Source of the DNA: Candidatus Saccharimonadota bacterium | GTDB lineage: Bacteria > Patescibacteriota > Saccharimonadia > Saccharimonadales > Saccharimonadaceae | Assembly (NCBI GenBank): GCA_030445265.1 | Contig: JAUCSC010000001.1 | Span: forward strand, 372,001-436,000 | Direction of reading: 5' to 3' | Length of the DNA: 64,000 nucleotides | Made by a program: the position numbers and the translations under genes | In this document: one piece after another, positions 26,282 through 34,689 of the stretch | Numbering within the stretch: the stretch's first letter is position 1 | How the letters are laid out: every line of letters starts with the position of its first letter | The notes under the pieces: generated by a model | Database searches by the model: none | The model's input: only the letters and a program-made list of their open reading frames with translations | What the model was told of the DNA's origin: nothing

Positions 26282-26719
26282 GCACATAGACAGGTGCATA
26301 CTATCGGAACTCAAAACCCTTCGGAAGTCCTCCGTATCCAGCTTCGGGCTGTGATGCGGTCACGTCTCACGAAGCTCGAACGGCAGTACAAGGAGCTCAG
26401 GACGCGGAAAGCGGCGTCTGTCGATGAATCTATGCGGGCATGGCTCGCTGACAAGGTGCTCATCGGCAATGCCACGTTCGAGACACTGCGTACCACATGG
26501 GGAGAGCTTCTCCATACGCGTCCGCTAGAGATTCAGCCTCCCAGCGTACATGCTGAAGCATTCCGCATCTTTCCGTCGGTGCTTCAAAGCCTGCCGGAGA
26601 CTTCGAGTATCCCGCGGGATATCTCGGTCACCATCGGCTACCAAGGCCTCGATCTCGGCGGTCTCCCGTCCCGACCGTTCATCGTCATCCACATACCAAG
26701 TGACGGCGATAACGAGTGA
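26276..26719 (+). CDS. Orphan protein between secY and infA (up to 147 aa)
   Basis: I do not recognise this protein. The longest frame starts with GTG inside the palindrome; GTG 26294 or ATG 26354 are possible shorter starts and no clear ribosome site decides. The N-terminal third is basic and helical (RLTKLERQYKELRTRKA, about residues 30-46). The C-terminal half is proline-rich and beta-like (SIPRDISVTIGYQGLDLGGL). An extended -10 TGGTATAAC (26231-26239) precedes it, so it appears to have its own promoter. GC looks higher than in neighbouring genes. It occupies the place of adk-map in the usual spc operon. Confidence 0.6.
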   Translation: MNAHRQVHTIGTQNPSEVLRIQLRAVMRSRLTKLERQYKELRTRKAASVDESMRAWLADKVLIGNATFETLRTTWGELLHTRPLEIQPPSVHAEAFRIFPSVLQSLPETSSIPRDISVTIGYQGLDLGGLPSRPFIVIHIPSDGDNE

Positions 26720-26750
26720 GGACGAGTGCTGCCAAAAGCGTGCACCTGTC

Positions 26751-26793
26751 CTCATCTCTTACTACTCGAAGCTATCGAGTCATAAGAGATGAG
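26751..26793. repeat. Imperfect long hairpin after the orphan gene
   Basis: CTCATCTCTTA (26751-26761) pairs with TAAGAGATGAG (26783-26793), and inside it CTCGA (26765-26769) pairs with TCGAG (26775-26779). There is no T-run. It may act as a terminator-like or RNA-stabilising structure for the orphan gene's transcript. Confidence 0.5.
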
Positions 26794-26890
26794 AAGCCTG
26801 TCAATATTGACCTCGGTCCTACTTTTGCTACAATAAGACCACAAGCACATTACGCCGGTCGTAAAAACGGGGTAATATTCTTTAAAACGC

Positions 26891-26919
26891 TTTACGCGGC
26901 CAGTGTTTTGGTGTATAAT
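26891..26919 (+). promoter_or_regulatory. Promoter of the infA-rpsI operon
   Basis: TTTACG (26891-26896), 17-base spacer, TATAAT (26914-26919) with extended TG. Transcription would start near 26926, leaving a leader of only about 9 bases before infA. Confidence 0.8.
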
Positions 26920-26934
26920 TCACTACTGTAGCTT

Positions 26935-27159
26935 ATGGCCGATCAAAAGGAAGTAATCAAAATGCGAGGTACGGTGGTGGAAGCACTGCCTAATACTCAA
27001 TTCAAGATAGAACTAGAGAATAGTCATAGTATTATCGCTCACATCAGCGGAAAAATGCGAAAAAATTATATCCGCTTGGTGCCGGGAGATGCGGTCGATG
27101 TCGAGATGACCCCTTACGATCTTACGAAGGGCAGAATCGTTTATCGCCACCAAAATTAA
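26935..27159 (+). CDS. infA: Translation initiation factor IF-1
   Basis: This 74-residue OB-fold protein occupies the ribosomal A site during initiation. It starts [20 protein letters not shown] and has the conserved [20 protein letters not shown] and the C-terminal [10 protein letters not shown]. No Shine-Dalgarno sequence fits in the short 9-base leader, so infA itself seems to be read from a near-leaderless mRNA. It heads the alpha-like operon infA-rpmJ-rpsM-rpsK-rpsD-rpoA-rplQ-rplM-rpsI. Confidence 0.97.
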   Translation: MADQKEVIKMRGTVVEALPNTQFKIELENSHSIIAHISGKMRKNYIRLVPGDAVDVEMTPYDLTKGRIVYRHQN

Positions 27160-27190
27160 TTTAATGGAAACTGGAGTTTGAGTAGCGCTC

Positions 27191-27307
27191 ATGAAAGTCC
27201 GTGCGAGTGTCAAAAAAATCAGTCCTGATGATCAACTAGTCCGCCGTAAGGGCCGACTAACGGTGATCAACAAGAAGAAAAAACGTAATAAGCAAAGGCA
27301 GGGTTAA
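27191..27307 (+). CDS. rpmJ: 50S ribosomal protein L36, cysteine-free
   Basis: This 38-codon gene encodes [20 protein letters not shown] and so on, ending NKQRQG, clearly aligned with bacterial L36. The canonical C-x2-C...C...H zinc ribbon is replaced: the KKICRNC segment becomes KKISPDD and the later cysteine and histidine become Asn and Arg. The backbone [10 protein letters not shown] and the KQRQG end are intact. It therefore should not bind zinc. It lies between infA and rpsM, the usual order, and has no strong ribosome site of its own. Confidence 0.93.
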   Translation: MKVRASVKKISPDDQLVRRKGRLTVINKKKKRNKQRQG

Positions 27308-27309
27308 GT

Positions 27310-27696
27310 ATGGCTCGAATTGCTGGAATTGTTATTCCATCAGAAAAGCAAGTTGGCATCGCATTGACGTATATTTACGGCATCGGTCCCAAGTTCGCTT
27401 CGACCATCCTTGCGGCGGCTACTATTGAGCCGACCACTCGGGTGAAAGATCTCACCGAGGCTGAAGAACAACGACTTCGAGATATTATCGATCGTGATTA
27501 CACCGTAGAAGGTGACCTACAGCGCTTGGTGACTAATAACATTAAACGACTTAAAGACATCAACGCGTATCGTGGACTTCGTCACAAATCAGGACTTCCT
27601 GTAAATGGACAACGGACTCGTACGAATGCACGAACTCGTAAGGGCCGCGCCGTTGCCGTTGGTGGATCACAACCTAAGTCGGCAACGAAGACATAG
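27310..27696 (+). CDS. rpsM: 30S ribosomal protein S13
   Basis: This 128-residue protein contacts the 50S and P-site tRNA from the 30S head. It begins [26 protein letters not shown] and ends with the basic tail beginning [20 protein letters not shown]. The H2TH-like domain is complete. It starts two bases after rpmJ. Confidence 0.97.
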   Translation: MARIAGIVIPSEKQVGIALTYIYGIGPKFASTILAAATIEPTTRVKDLTEAEEQRLRDIIDRDYTVEGDLQRLVTNNIKRLKDINAYRGLRHKSGLPVNGQRTRTNARTRKGRAVAVGGSQPKSATKT

Positions 27697-27712
27697 GAAG
27701 GAAGAATAGATT

Positions 27713-28105
27713 ATGGCAGATGCAAAAACCACTACTAAGAAAAAGCAACGCCGATCAGTTCCTTCTGGTCAGTTGCATATTCAAGCGACATTCAACAACA
27801 CAATCGTGAGCTTTTCTGACAAGAAAGGTAACGTCCTTGCTGCCAGCAGTGCTGGAGCAACCGGATTCCGCGGCAGCAAAAAAGGAACAGCCTATGCTGC
27901 TCAAGTTGCAGCAGAAAAAGCAGCCGGAACAGCTAAAGAACAATACGGCATCAATTCTGTTGACGTATTCGTTAAAGGAGTTGGTCTCGGCCGCGATGCT
28001 GCAATCCGCGCGATGAGTAACTTTGAGATTGCTGTTGATAGCATTAAAGACGTGACAGGCGTACCTCATGGTGGCGCTCGTCCACGAAAGCAGAGGAGAG
28101 CTTAA
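27713..28105 (+). CDS. rpsK: 30S ribosomal protein S11
   Basis: This 130-residue platform protein is identified by GQLHIQATFNNTIVSFSDK, SSAGATGFRGSKKGTAYAAQ and VTGVPHGGARPRKQRR. The C-terminal motif is usually HNGCRPPKRRR, so a cysteine is again replaced, although that one is not a zinc ligand. GGAAGGAAG precedes the start. Confidence 0.97.
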   Translation: MADAKTTTKKKQRRSVPSGQLHIQATFNNTIVSFSDKKGNVLAASSAGATGFRGSKKGTAYAAQVAAEKAAGTAKEQYGINSVDVFVKGVGLGRDAAIRAMSNFEIAVDSIKDVTGVPHGGARPRKQRRA

Positions 28106-28106
28106 T

Positions 28107-28724
28107 ATGGCGCGTGACACATCACCGATTGTCAAGCAGAGCCGTCGAGAAGGCTATGCGCTACATCCAAAGGCGCATAAGATCATGGCAAAGAAAACTG
28201 GTATTCCAGGTCAGCATGCCAATTCACGACAAGGTAAGCCAAGTCTCTATCTGACACAACTCCGTGAAAAGCAGAAGGTTCGCCGTCTGTATGGGCTTCT
28301 GGAACGTCAGTTCGCTAAGCTTATGTCAGAAGCAGGACGCCGCGAAGGGCTAGCTGGTGAAAACCTTCTTCAGCTACTCGAGCTCCGTCTTGATAATGCC
28401 GTATACCGGGCCGGTTTTGCGACCAGCCGTCGTGCTGCTCGCCAGCTCGTTGGCCATGGCCACTTTATGCTTAATGGACGGCGTGTTGATATTCCGTCAA
28501 TCCGCGTAAAGCCAGGCGATGAGATCGTCGTTCGTCCAAAGAGTACGAAATCTGGTTATTTCACCACAATGGATGAAATTACCAAGAATTCGTTCCAAGG
28601 CGCACTCAGCTGGCTAAAGAGCGACCCGAAGAAGTTGACTATTTCTATTACATCACTGCCAAAGCGTGATGAAGCTGAAGCAGACATTAACGAACAGCTA
28701 ATCGTCGAGTATTACTCACGTTAA
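28107..28724 (+). CDS. rpsD: 30S ribosomal protein S4, zinc-free
   Basis: The start at ATG 28107 (after AGGAGAG) gives 205 residues. S4 nucleates 16S rRNA assembly and forms part of the mRNA entry site. The S4 domain is seen in RLDNAVYRAGFATSRRAARQ and HFMLNGRRVDIPSIRVKPGD. Zinc-type S4 proteins begin with two CxxC-like pairs. Here the equivalent N-terminus reads DTSPIVKQSRREGYALHPK, which keeps the surrounding sequence (the usual PVCRLCRREG) but replaces the cysteines. It lies one base after rpsK. Confidence 0.97.
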   Translation: MARDTSPIVKQSRREGYALHPKAHKIMAKKTGIPGQHANSRQGKPSLYLTQLREKQKVRRLYGLLERQFAKLMSEAGRREGLAGENLLQLLELRLDNAVYRAGFATSRRAARQLVGHGHFMLNGRRVDIPSIRVKPGDEIVVRPKSTKSGYFTTMDEITKNSFQGALSWLKSDPKKLTISITSLPKRDEAEADINEQLIVEYYSR

Positions 28725-28742
28725 GGTAAGGAGCCTACATAC

Positions 28743-29666
28743 ATGACTAAAGTTATTCACAACCCCGCACTGTCCAGCGTCGAAGAACACACCCCTACCA
28801 GCGCAAGCTTCGTTATTGAACCGCTTCACGCTGGCTATGGTAATACGCTCGGCAACAGCCTCCGCCGCGTACTCATTTCGAGTATTAAGGGTGGCGCAAT
28901 CGTTGCTTTCCGTATCGAAGGCGCAAGCCACGAATTCACGACTATTCCTGGTATCAAAGAAGATGTCGTTGACATCATGCTGAACCTCAAGAATGTTCGC
29001 CTCCGAGTTCACACTGATGAGCCAGTAGAAATTCGACTTGAAAAGAAGGGTGCCGGTGTTGTCACCGCTGCCGACATCAAGACGACCAGCGACGTTGAAG
29101 TAATCAATCCTGAGCAAGTGATTGCCACGATTGACGATCCTAAGACGTCACTTCTCATGGACATCGTTGCCGAATCAGGTCGCGGCTATGAAACAATCGA
29201 AGAATCAAGCGTCAACCGTCTTCACAGCGATATGATTGCGATCGATGCAATGTACAGTCCTGTCCTACGTGTCCGTTACAAAGTTGACAGCACGCGTGTT
29301 GGACAGGAAACGAATCTTGATAAGCTCATCCTCAACGTTGAGACTGATGGTTCGATTACACCAAGAGAAGCATTTGAAGAAGCGTCTGCTATTCTTGTTA
29401 ACCAATATTCAGCACTCGCAGGATCAACGGTTGTTGAGTCTGCTCCAGCGCTTGGTCAGTCTACTGACGAAGATGCCAATGAGCTGAATACACCGATCGA
29501 AGAGCTGAACCTCAGCGCACGTACTGCCAACGCTTTGATCAACAATGATATCCGCACCGTTCATGACCTCGTGACATTAAGCGAGCAGGATCTCCGCGAA
29601 CTCAAAGGCTTTGGCAGCAAGGCGCTTGATGAAGTCAAAGATAAGCTGGCGGAACTGGAACTTTAG
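28743..29666 (+). CDS. rpoA: DNA-directed RNA polymerase subunit alpha
   Basis: This 307-residue protein dimerises to nucleate polymerase assembly. The N-terminal domain has GYGNTLGNSLRRVLISSIKG. The C-terminal domain (about residues 245-307) has the DNA- and activator-binding helices in IEELNLSARTANALINND and ELKGFGSKALDEVKDKL. AAGGAG precedes the ATG. It sits in the standard rpsD-rpoA-rplQ order. Confidence 0.98.
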   Translation: MTKVIHNPALSSVEEHTPTSASFVIEPLHAGYGNTLGNSLRRVLISSIKGGAIVAFRIEGASHEFTTIPGIKEDVVDIMLNLKNVRLRVHTDEPVEIRLEKKGAGVVTAADIKTTSDVEVINPEQVIATIDDPKTSLLMDIVAESGRGYETIEESSVNRLHSDMIAIDAMYSPVLRVRYKVDSTRVGQETNLDKLILNVETDGSITPREAFEEASAILVNQYSALAGSTVVESAPALGQSTDEDANELNTPIEELNLSARTANALINNDIRTVHDLVTLSEQDLRELKGFGSKALDEVKDKLAELEL

Positions 29667-29668
29667 AT

Positions 29669-30070
29669 ATGCACCGACACGGATATAAAGGACGTAAATT
29701 TGGCCGCGAACGTGATCAACGTCGCGCTTTGCTCAAGGGCTTGGCAACAAGCTTGATTGAGCATGGCAAGATCGAGACGACACTTCCAAAAGCTAAAGAA
29801 CTTGTCCGATACATTGAAAAGTTAATCACTAAAGCGAAGAAGGGTGACCTTCACAATCGCCGCCAAGTTATTGCTGGTGTTTCGACACAAGCAGCAGCTA
29901 TGAAACTGGTTGATGAAATTGCTCCACAGCTGACCGGCCGCACGAGCGGTCACGTCCGAGTGGAACGCACCCGCCTGCGTATTGGTGACGGCGCTCAAAT
30001 GGCTACTATCGGCTTCGTCGATGAGCTTAAAGCAACGGCCACACCGCAAGCCGAGGAGGTAAAGGCATAA
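29669..30070 (+). CDS. rplQ: 50S ribosomal protein L17
   Basis: This 133-residue protein near the tunnel exit shows RHGYKGRKFGRERDQRRALLK and the KIETTLPKAKELVRYIEKLI segment. The C-terminal 15 residues are an extension rich in Ala and Glu. It starts two bases after rpoA and overlaps the rplM start by one base. Confidence 0.97.
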   Translation: MHRHGYKGRKFGRERDQRRALLKGLATSLIEHGKIETTLPKAKELVRYIEKLITKAKKGDLHNRRQVIAGVSTQAAAMKLVDEIAPQLTGRTSGHVRVERTRLRIGDGAQMATIGFVDELKATATPQAEEVKA

Positions 30071-30507
30071 TGGTACAAAAAACCTATTCTCACAAGTCCG
30101 CAGACGTGACGCGTCGCTGGATATTGATTGACGCAGCCGCTGCGCCACTTGGCCGAGTCTCAACAGAAATTGCCAAGTACTTAATCGGTAAGTACAAGCC
30201 GACGTATACACCACATGTTGACGGTGGCGACTATGTTGTTGTCATCAACGCAGCGAATACCATCGTGACCGGTAACAAAGAAGACGACAAGACATACTAT
30301 CGACACAGTGGTTTCCCTGGCGGTATCAAAAGTGCTGCACTAAGTGAAGTACGTAAGAAGTCTCCAGAGAGTATCATTGAAGCAGCTGTCAAAGGCATGA
30401 TTCCACGCAATAAGCTTGCGGCTGAGCGTTTGAAGCGCCTCCGGGTGTTTCCTGGCGCAGAACATGCTCACACGGCTCAAACCCCTGAGAAAGTAGAGGT
30501 TAAATAA
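30070..30507 (+). CDS. rplM: 50S ribosomal protein L13
   Basis: This 145-residue early-assembly protein has RWILIDAAAAPLGRVSTEIA, DYVVVINAANTIVTGNKEDD and GMIPRNKLAAERLKRLRVF. In many bacteria rplM-rpsI form a separate operon; here they are attached to the end of the alpha-like operon with a one-base overlap to rplQ. The ribosome site GAGGTAAAGG is in the end of rplQ. Confidence 0.97.
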   Translation: MVQKTYSHKSADVTRRWILIDAAAAPLGRVSTEIAKYLIGKYKPTYTPHVDGGDYVVVINAANTIVTGNKEDDKTYYRHSGFPGGIKSAALSEVRKKSPESIIEAAVKGMIPRNKLAAERLKRLRVFPGAEHAHTAQTPEKVEVK

Positions 30508-30508
30508 T

Positions 30509-30907
30509 ATGGCACAAGGATCCTATTTTTACGGACTTGGTCGACGCAAGAGCGCGACAGCCCGGGCACGTCTTTTCGCTGGAAAAGGTGAGCTGACTAT
30601 CAATAATAAGCCAGCTGCTGAGTACCTGTCTGACAATAAGTCACTTCTTGCTGAAGTAACTGACCCGTTAGCACTTGTTAATAAGCAGCAGGACTATGAT
30701 GTGACTATCCTTGTTCAAGGTGGTGGTATCTCTGGTCAAGTCGATGCAATTAAGCTTGCAATCGCTAAAGCCCTCACGACTGCACATGCCGATCTTCGCC
30801 CAACATTGAAGAAGGCAGAACTCTTAAAGCGTGATTCACGTGAGAAAGAGCGCAAGAAGTACGGTCTTCGGTCTGCTCGTAAACGTGAGCAGTTCTCGAA
30901 GCGTTAG
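30509..30907 (+). CDS. rpsI: 30S ribosomal protein S9
   Basis: This 132-residue protein places its C-terminal arginine near the P-site tRNA; here the chain ends FSKR as expected. YGLGRRKSATARARLFAGKG and GGGISGQVDAIKLAIAKAL are family signatures. It is the last gene of the operon, one base after rplM and followed by a strong terminator. Confidence 0.97.
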   Translation: MAQGSYFYGLGRRKSATARARLFAGKGELTINNKPAAEYLSDNKSLLAEVTDPLALVNKQQDYDVTILVQGGGISGQVDAIKLAIAKALTTAHADLRPTLKKAELLKRDSREKERKKYGLRSARKREQFSKR

Positions 30908-30924
30908 TTTGTACGACGCATTAC

Positions 30925-30957
30925 AAAAACCCACTCTTATATACGAGTGGGTTTTTG
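30925..30957 (+). terminator. Terminator of the infA-rpsI operon
   Basis: A 12-bp stem, AAAAACCCACTC (30925-30936) with GAGTGGGTTTTT (30945-30956), loop of 8 bases. The stem's own T-run makes it a strong rho-independent terminator. Confidence 0.85.
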
Positions 30958-30972
30958 ATTAAAGAGAGCGGT

Positions 30973-31001
30973 CAGACAAAAGAAGGGGAGTACGTTATAA
31001 T
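30973..31001 (+). promoter_or_regulatory. Promoter of trpS, giving a near-leaderless mRNA
   Basis: TATAAT (30996-31001) with CAGACA (30973-30978) at 17 bases. The predicted transcription start (about 31008) is two bases before the trpS ATG, so no ribosome-binding site can be included. Confidence 0.7.
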
Positions 31002-31009
31002 AAAGGTAT

Positions 31010-32041
31010 ATGAGTAATCCTGTAATTCTGACCGGCCTGCGCGCAAATAATGACCTCACACTCGGCAATTATTTTGGCGGTATCAAACCGATGACAGCAA
31101 TGGCTACGTCACGCGCCAGTGAATATCAAGTGAATATGTTTATTCCTGATCTCCATAGCTTCACGACACCCGTCGACCACACTTCTCTTTATAGTAATGT
31201 GATCCATAATGCAAAACTCTATGTTGCTGCCGGTCTGCCGATTGATAACGACTCGATTTCACTGTATCGTCAAAGTTTCGTCCCCGCTCATAGTGAGCTA
31301 ACATGGATACTGAACTGTTTCACCGGGTTTGGTGAGATGGGGCGTATGACGCAATTTAAAGACAAATCAGCGACCCTCAATCAGGACCGTATCAGTATGG
31401 GTCTTTTTGATTATCCCGTGCTTATGGCGGCTGATATCCTTCTCTACGGTGCTACGTATGTGCCCGTAGGCGAGGACCAGACGCAGCATCTTGAATTTAC
31501 TCGTGATATTGCTGAACGTTTGAACCGACAGTTCGGTGATTTATTCGTCGTACCAGCGCCTGTTCTCAAGCAAAACGAATTCTTTGGTAACTCCTACGGA
31601 CTGCGCATCAAAGACCTCGTTGATCCCTCGAAGAAAATGAGCAAAAGTGATGATAGCGGTAAAGGAGTCATATTCCTCGGCGATCATCCGGATGAAGCAG
31701 CAAAGAAGATTCAGTCAGCCACAACAGACAGCCTCGGCGCGGTTCATTATGATAAGGAAAACCAGCCAGGAATTTCAAACCTGCTGGAGCTACATGCGCT
31801 CCTTACCAATCAGCCGTTGGCTGAGGTTATCCGCGAGTATGAAGGTACTAGCCAATATGGCGACTTCAAATCAACCGTTGCCGATGCCGTACGGAACTTT
31901 CTGATTGGTTTTCAATCTCAGTTAGCGGCTATTGATGAAGTCGTTATTCTGCAGAAACTTGAAGCATCTGAAGCTCGTATGAATCAAATAGCCAATGAGA
32001 CGCTTCAACGCGTCCAAGTTGCTGTAGGACTGCGTAAATAG
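31010..32041 (+). CDS. trpS: Tryptophanyl-tRNA synthetase
   Basis: This 343-residue class I synthetase charges tRNA-Trp. The first signature is the LTLGNYFGGI segment (HIGH equivalent) near residue 20. The second is KKMSKSDDSG near residue 205. The GEDQTQHLEFTRDIAERLN segment is characteristic of TrpS. No zinc or anticodon-binding extension is visible. Transcription should start almost at the ATG. A pseudouridine synthase gene begins three bases after its stop, so the two are probably co-transcribed, with a delta-prime gene next. Confidence 0.96.
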   Translation: MSNPVILTGLRANNDLTLGNYFGGIKPMTAMATSRASEYQVNMFIPDLHSFTTPVDHTSLYSNVIHNAKLYVAAGLPIDNDSISLYRQSFVPAHSELTWILNCFTGFGEMGRMTQFKDKSATLNQDRISMGLFDYPVLMAADILLYGATYVPVGEDQTQHLEFTRDIAERLNRQFGDLFVVPAPVLKQNEFFGNSYGLRIKDLVDPSKKMSKSDDSGKGVIFLGDHPDEAAKKIQSATTDSLGAVHYDKENQPGISNLLELHALLTNQPLAEVIREYEGTSQYGDFKSTVADAVRNFLIGFQSQLAAIDEVVILQKLEASEARMNQIANETLQRVQVAVGLRK

Positions 32042-32044
32042 TCT

Positions 32045-33196
32045 ATGAGGGTTACTCTTCGGGATATTATTGACGTGCTTCGACACTATGAACTCGCTGA
32101 CGGTGATACGACGACGCAGGCGATCAATGTACAGACAACAAAGCATCCCACTGAAGGAGTGACAGATATCGCCTTTATTTATCGACGCAATAAGTATCAT
32201 CTCTACATCGATAATACTGCCCTGGAAGACAGCGACTACATAAAGTCCGCAATCAATGACGCCAAGCCCGCCGATTCATTTACGGTACTCCAGCCGACAG
32301 AAGGAATGGCAATCAGTGTTTTCTTTAAAGGCAAAGATGCCTATCTCGTCCAAGTGGGGGCCACAGTATCTCGGCTCGATGCGGAACTAGCCAGGCGCTA
32401 TCCTGACATATCCCGCAGTCTGTGGCAGAAATACATCAAAAGTGAATATGTCACCGTCAACGGCAATGTCGTTACACAGCCTAAAACAGAAGTGACTGAT
32501 ACCGACGAAATTGCCGTCTCATTGCCCGAAATGACGGACTATACTGATCATTCGCTACCTATTATATATAGCGACGATAATGTCATTGTCGTGGATAAGC
32601 CGGCCGGCGTCCTAACTCACAGTAAAGCAGCGGATAATGACGAATTTACGGTAGCAGAATTCTTTGCGCGCTATAGCTCATTTAATAAAGATACCAATAA
32701 AGCTGGTATCGTCCACCGGCTGGACCGCGATACCAGCGGTGTCATTATCGGTGCACGCACGGAGCAGACGGGCCTCTATTTACAGAAACAGTTTGCCAAT
32801 CGACAGGTTAAGAAGACTTATTATGCGGTTGTTGAAGGTCTGCCAAAAGAATTAACGGCCATCATTGACATACCACTCGGCCGCAACCCATCGGCACCGG
32901 GTACCTACCGTCCCGACGCCAGCGGCAAGTCGGCACAAACCTCCTATGAGGTCATTGAAACAAATGGCAAACAATCGCTCATCAAGCTCCAGCCATTGAC
33001 CGGGCGTACGCATCAGCTTCGGGTACACATGCAGTATATCAATACGCCAATCAAGGGTGACCGAGTATATGGAAAGCCATCAGATCGGATGTATCTGCAT
33101 GCCCACGAGCTTATTATCTCGACCAAACACGATCACGTGCAAACGTTTACCTCTCCTGTTCCGGATATATTCACGGATATATTTCCAAAGAAGTAG
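32045..33196 (+). CDS. RluA/RluD-type pseudouridine synthase with an N-terminal extension
   Basis: This 383-residue protein should convert uridine to pseudouridine in rRNA or tRNA. The catalytic motif HRLDRDTSGV (about residue 225, catalytic Asp) and the RTHQLRVHM motif near the end are clear. An S4 RNA-binding domain lies at about residues 108-155 (SRLDAELARRYPDISRSLWQ). The first 105 residues are not part of the usual RluD architecture and I do not recognise them. Target position cannot be decided from sequence. It lies three bases after trpS and five before the delta-prime gene. Confidence 0.9.
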   Translation: MRVTLRDIIDVLRHYELADGDTTTQAINVQTTKHPTEGVTDIAFIYRRNKYHLYIDNTALEDSDYIKSAINDAKPADSFTVLQPTEGMAISVFFKGKDAYLVQVGATVSRLDAELARRYPDISRSLWQKYIKSEYVTVNGNVVTQPKTEVTDTDEIAVSLPEMTDYTDHSLPIIYSDDNVIVVDKPAGVLTHSKAADNDEFTVAEFFARYSSFNKDTNKAGIVHRLDRDTSGVIIGARTEQTGLYLQKQFANRQVKKTYYAVVEGLPKELTAIIDIPLGRNPSAPGTYRPDASGKSAQTSYEVIETNGKQSLIKLQPLTGRTHQLRVHMQYINTPIKGDRVYGKPSDRMYLHAHELIISTKHDHVQTFTSPVPDIFTDIFPKK

Positions 33197-33201
33197 CTGA
33201 C

Positions 33202-34017
33202 ATGGATATACTCCTCAATCCCCGTACTCAGAAGCTGCTAGACGGACTGACCAGGGATGTGCCACAGTCGCTCCTTTTTACTTCCACTGCAGGTGTTGAC
33301 ATCGATGCCGCAATCACGTATCTCCAGCAGGGTACAGACTATGATAGGATGGCCGTTAATCCAGACACATCGAAAAAAGAGCCAGTCATCACCGTTGAGC
33401 AAATGAGGGGATTGTACGACTCACTTAAAACGAAGACGGATAGGCCGCGGTTTATCATTATCAATAATGTCAATGCCATGACGGTTCAAGCTCAGAATGC
33501 CTTCTTGAAGCTTCTCGAAGAGCCACTAGCGCGTACCCACTTTCTCCTGATTGCCCATCATCCGGTACGTTTAATCCCGACGATACGGTCACGAGTGATT
33601 GAACTCGAAATCTTACCCCTTGAACGGTCACAATCAAATACACTACTCGATAGTCTCCAGGTTGATGATACGATGAAGCGCCAGCAATTATTGTTTATCG
33701 CCGACGGACGCGGTGCTGAGCTCAAGCAACTAGCAACGGATAGTAACTACTTTGAGCATCGTTCACACATTATCCGCGACGCGAGGTCATTTATCCAGGC
33801 GAGGCCTTTTGATGCGCTTGCCGTTATTAATAACTATAAAGATGACCGCACTCAGGCTCTCATGCTGCTGGAAGATGTCCTCAAGCTTCTCCGTTTGAAT
33901 ATTTCAAAGACACCTGATCTTCGGCGCATCCATAATCTATCGCAGTATGTCGATGCGTATGAGCGTATTGAAGCGAATGGAAACGTACGGCTGGTGCTGA
34001 CAGCGCTCGTGGTATAA
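33202..34017 (+). CDS. holB: DNA polymerase III delta-prime-like clamp-loader subunit
   Basis: This 271-residue protein shows QNAFLKLLEEPLARTHFLLI followed by LIPTIRSRVIELE, the classic clamp-loader sensor region including the SRC-like arginine motif (cysteine absent). The N-terminal Walker A is degenerate (LLFTSTAGVDIDAA), as expected for a non-hydrolysing delta-prime subunit. The zinc module found in many delta-prime proteins is not visible. It lies in a compact trpS-pseudouridine synthase-holB string. Confidence 0.85.
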   Translation: MDILLNPRTQKLLDGLTRDVPQSLLFTSTAGVDIDAAITYLQQGTDYDRMAVNPDTSKKEPVITVEQMRGLYDSLKTKTDRPRFIIINNVNAMTVQAQNAFLKLLEEPLARTHFLLIAHHPVRLIPTIRSRVIELEILPLERSQSNTLLDSLQVDDTMKRQQLLFIADGRGAELKQLATDSNYFEHRSHIIRDARSFIQARPFDALAVINNYKDDRTQALMLLEDVLKLLRLNISKTPDLRRIHNLSQYVDAYERIEANGNVRLVLTALVV

Positions 34018-34025
34018 TAAATGGG

Positions 34026-34679
34026 ATGTTAGGTTTACTTGCAATTGCTTTACTTGGCACATGGGCCATTTTTCAGCGACAGGTGATTGGCGAAGTCGTC
34101 ACCGACTTACCAACCAAATTATCTGATAAACTCGATCAGCTATGGTCGATTGCTCAACAGTCTCTTCAGGACCGCAAATACCTGCGTGCTGAAAAGGCAT
34201 TACTGACCATTCTCCGTGTTGACGAACGTAATGCCAGTGCCTATAACCGTCTTGGTATCCTCTATGCAAAGCAACAGCAGTACAAAGATGCCATTGAGTG
34301 CTTTGAGATAGCCCAAAGCCTCGAACCGAGCGCCAGCAGCCTTCATAACGTTGGCCTTATTTACTATGAGACGCAGAACTACGATAAGGCAGCCCTCGCC
34401 TTTGAGCAAGCGCTTGCTATGGACAGCGACCTGGCGGCACGGCACATTGCCTATGCCAAGGTTCAAGAAAAACTCGGCAATGATCGCCGTATGATAGAGT
34501 CGCTGGAACGTGCCGTCGAACTCGACCCGCTCCCGCAGACCTTAACAATTCTGGCCGATGCCTATGAGCGCACCGGACAGCCTGATGTTGCGCAAATTCA
34601 CCGCGACCGGGCAACAAAATTAATGGTTCCCGATTCTCGCCAAAAACGCATAAGACAGCCACGCCGCGTGGTGATGTAG
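34026..34679 (+). CDS. Membrane-anchored TPR protein
   Basis: This 217-residue protein begins with a hydrophobic segment (LGLLAIALLGTWAIF) that should anchor it in the membrane. Four or so tetratricopeptide repeats follow, e.g. ASAYNRLGILYAKQQQYKDA and SSLHNVGLIYYETQNYDKAA. Such repeats mediate protein-protein contacts. TATAAT at 34013-34018 ends 8 bases before the ATG, so this gene can be transcribed as a leaderless mRNA in addition to read-through from holB. Partners are unknown. Confidence 0.85.
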   Translation: MLGLLAIALLGTWAIFQRQVIGEVVTDLPTKLSDKLDQLWSIAQQSLQDRKYLRAEKALLTILRVDERNASAYNRLGILYAKQQQYKDAIECFEIAQSLEPSASSLHNVGLIYYETQNYDKAALAFEQALAMDSDLAARHIAYAKVQEKLGNDRRMIESLERAVELDPLPQTLTILADAYERTGQPDVAQIHRDRATKLMVPDSRQKRIRQPRRVVM

Positions 34680-34689
34680 AAGGGGGAGT

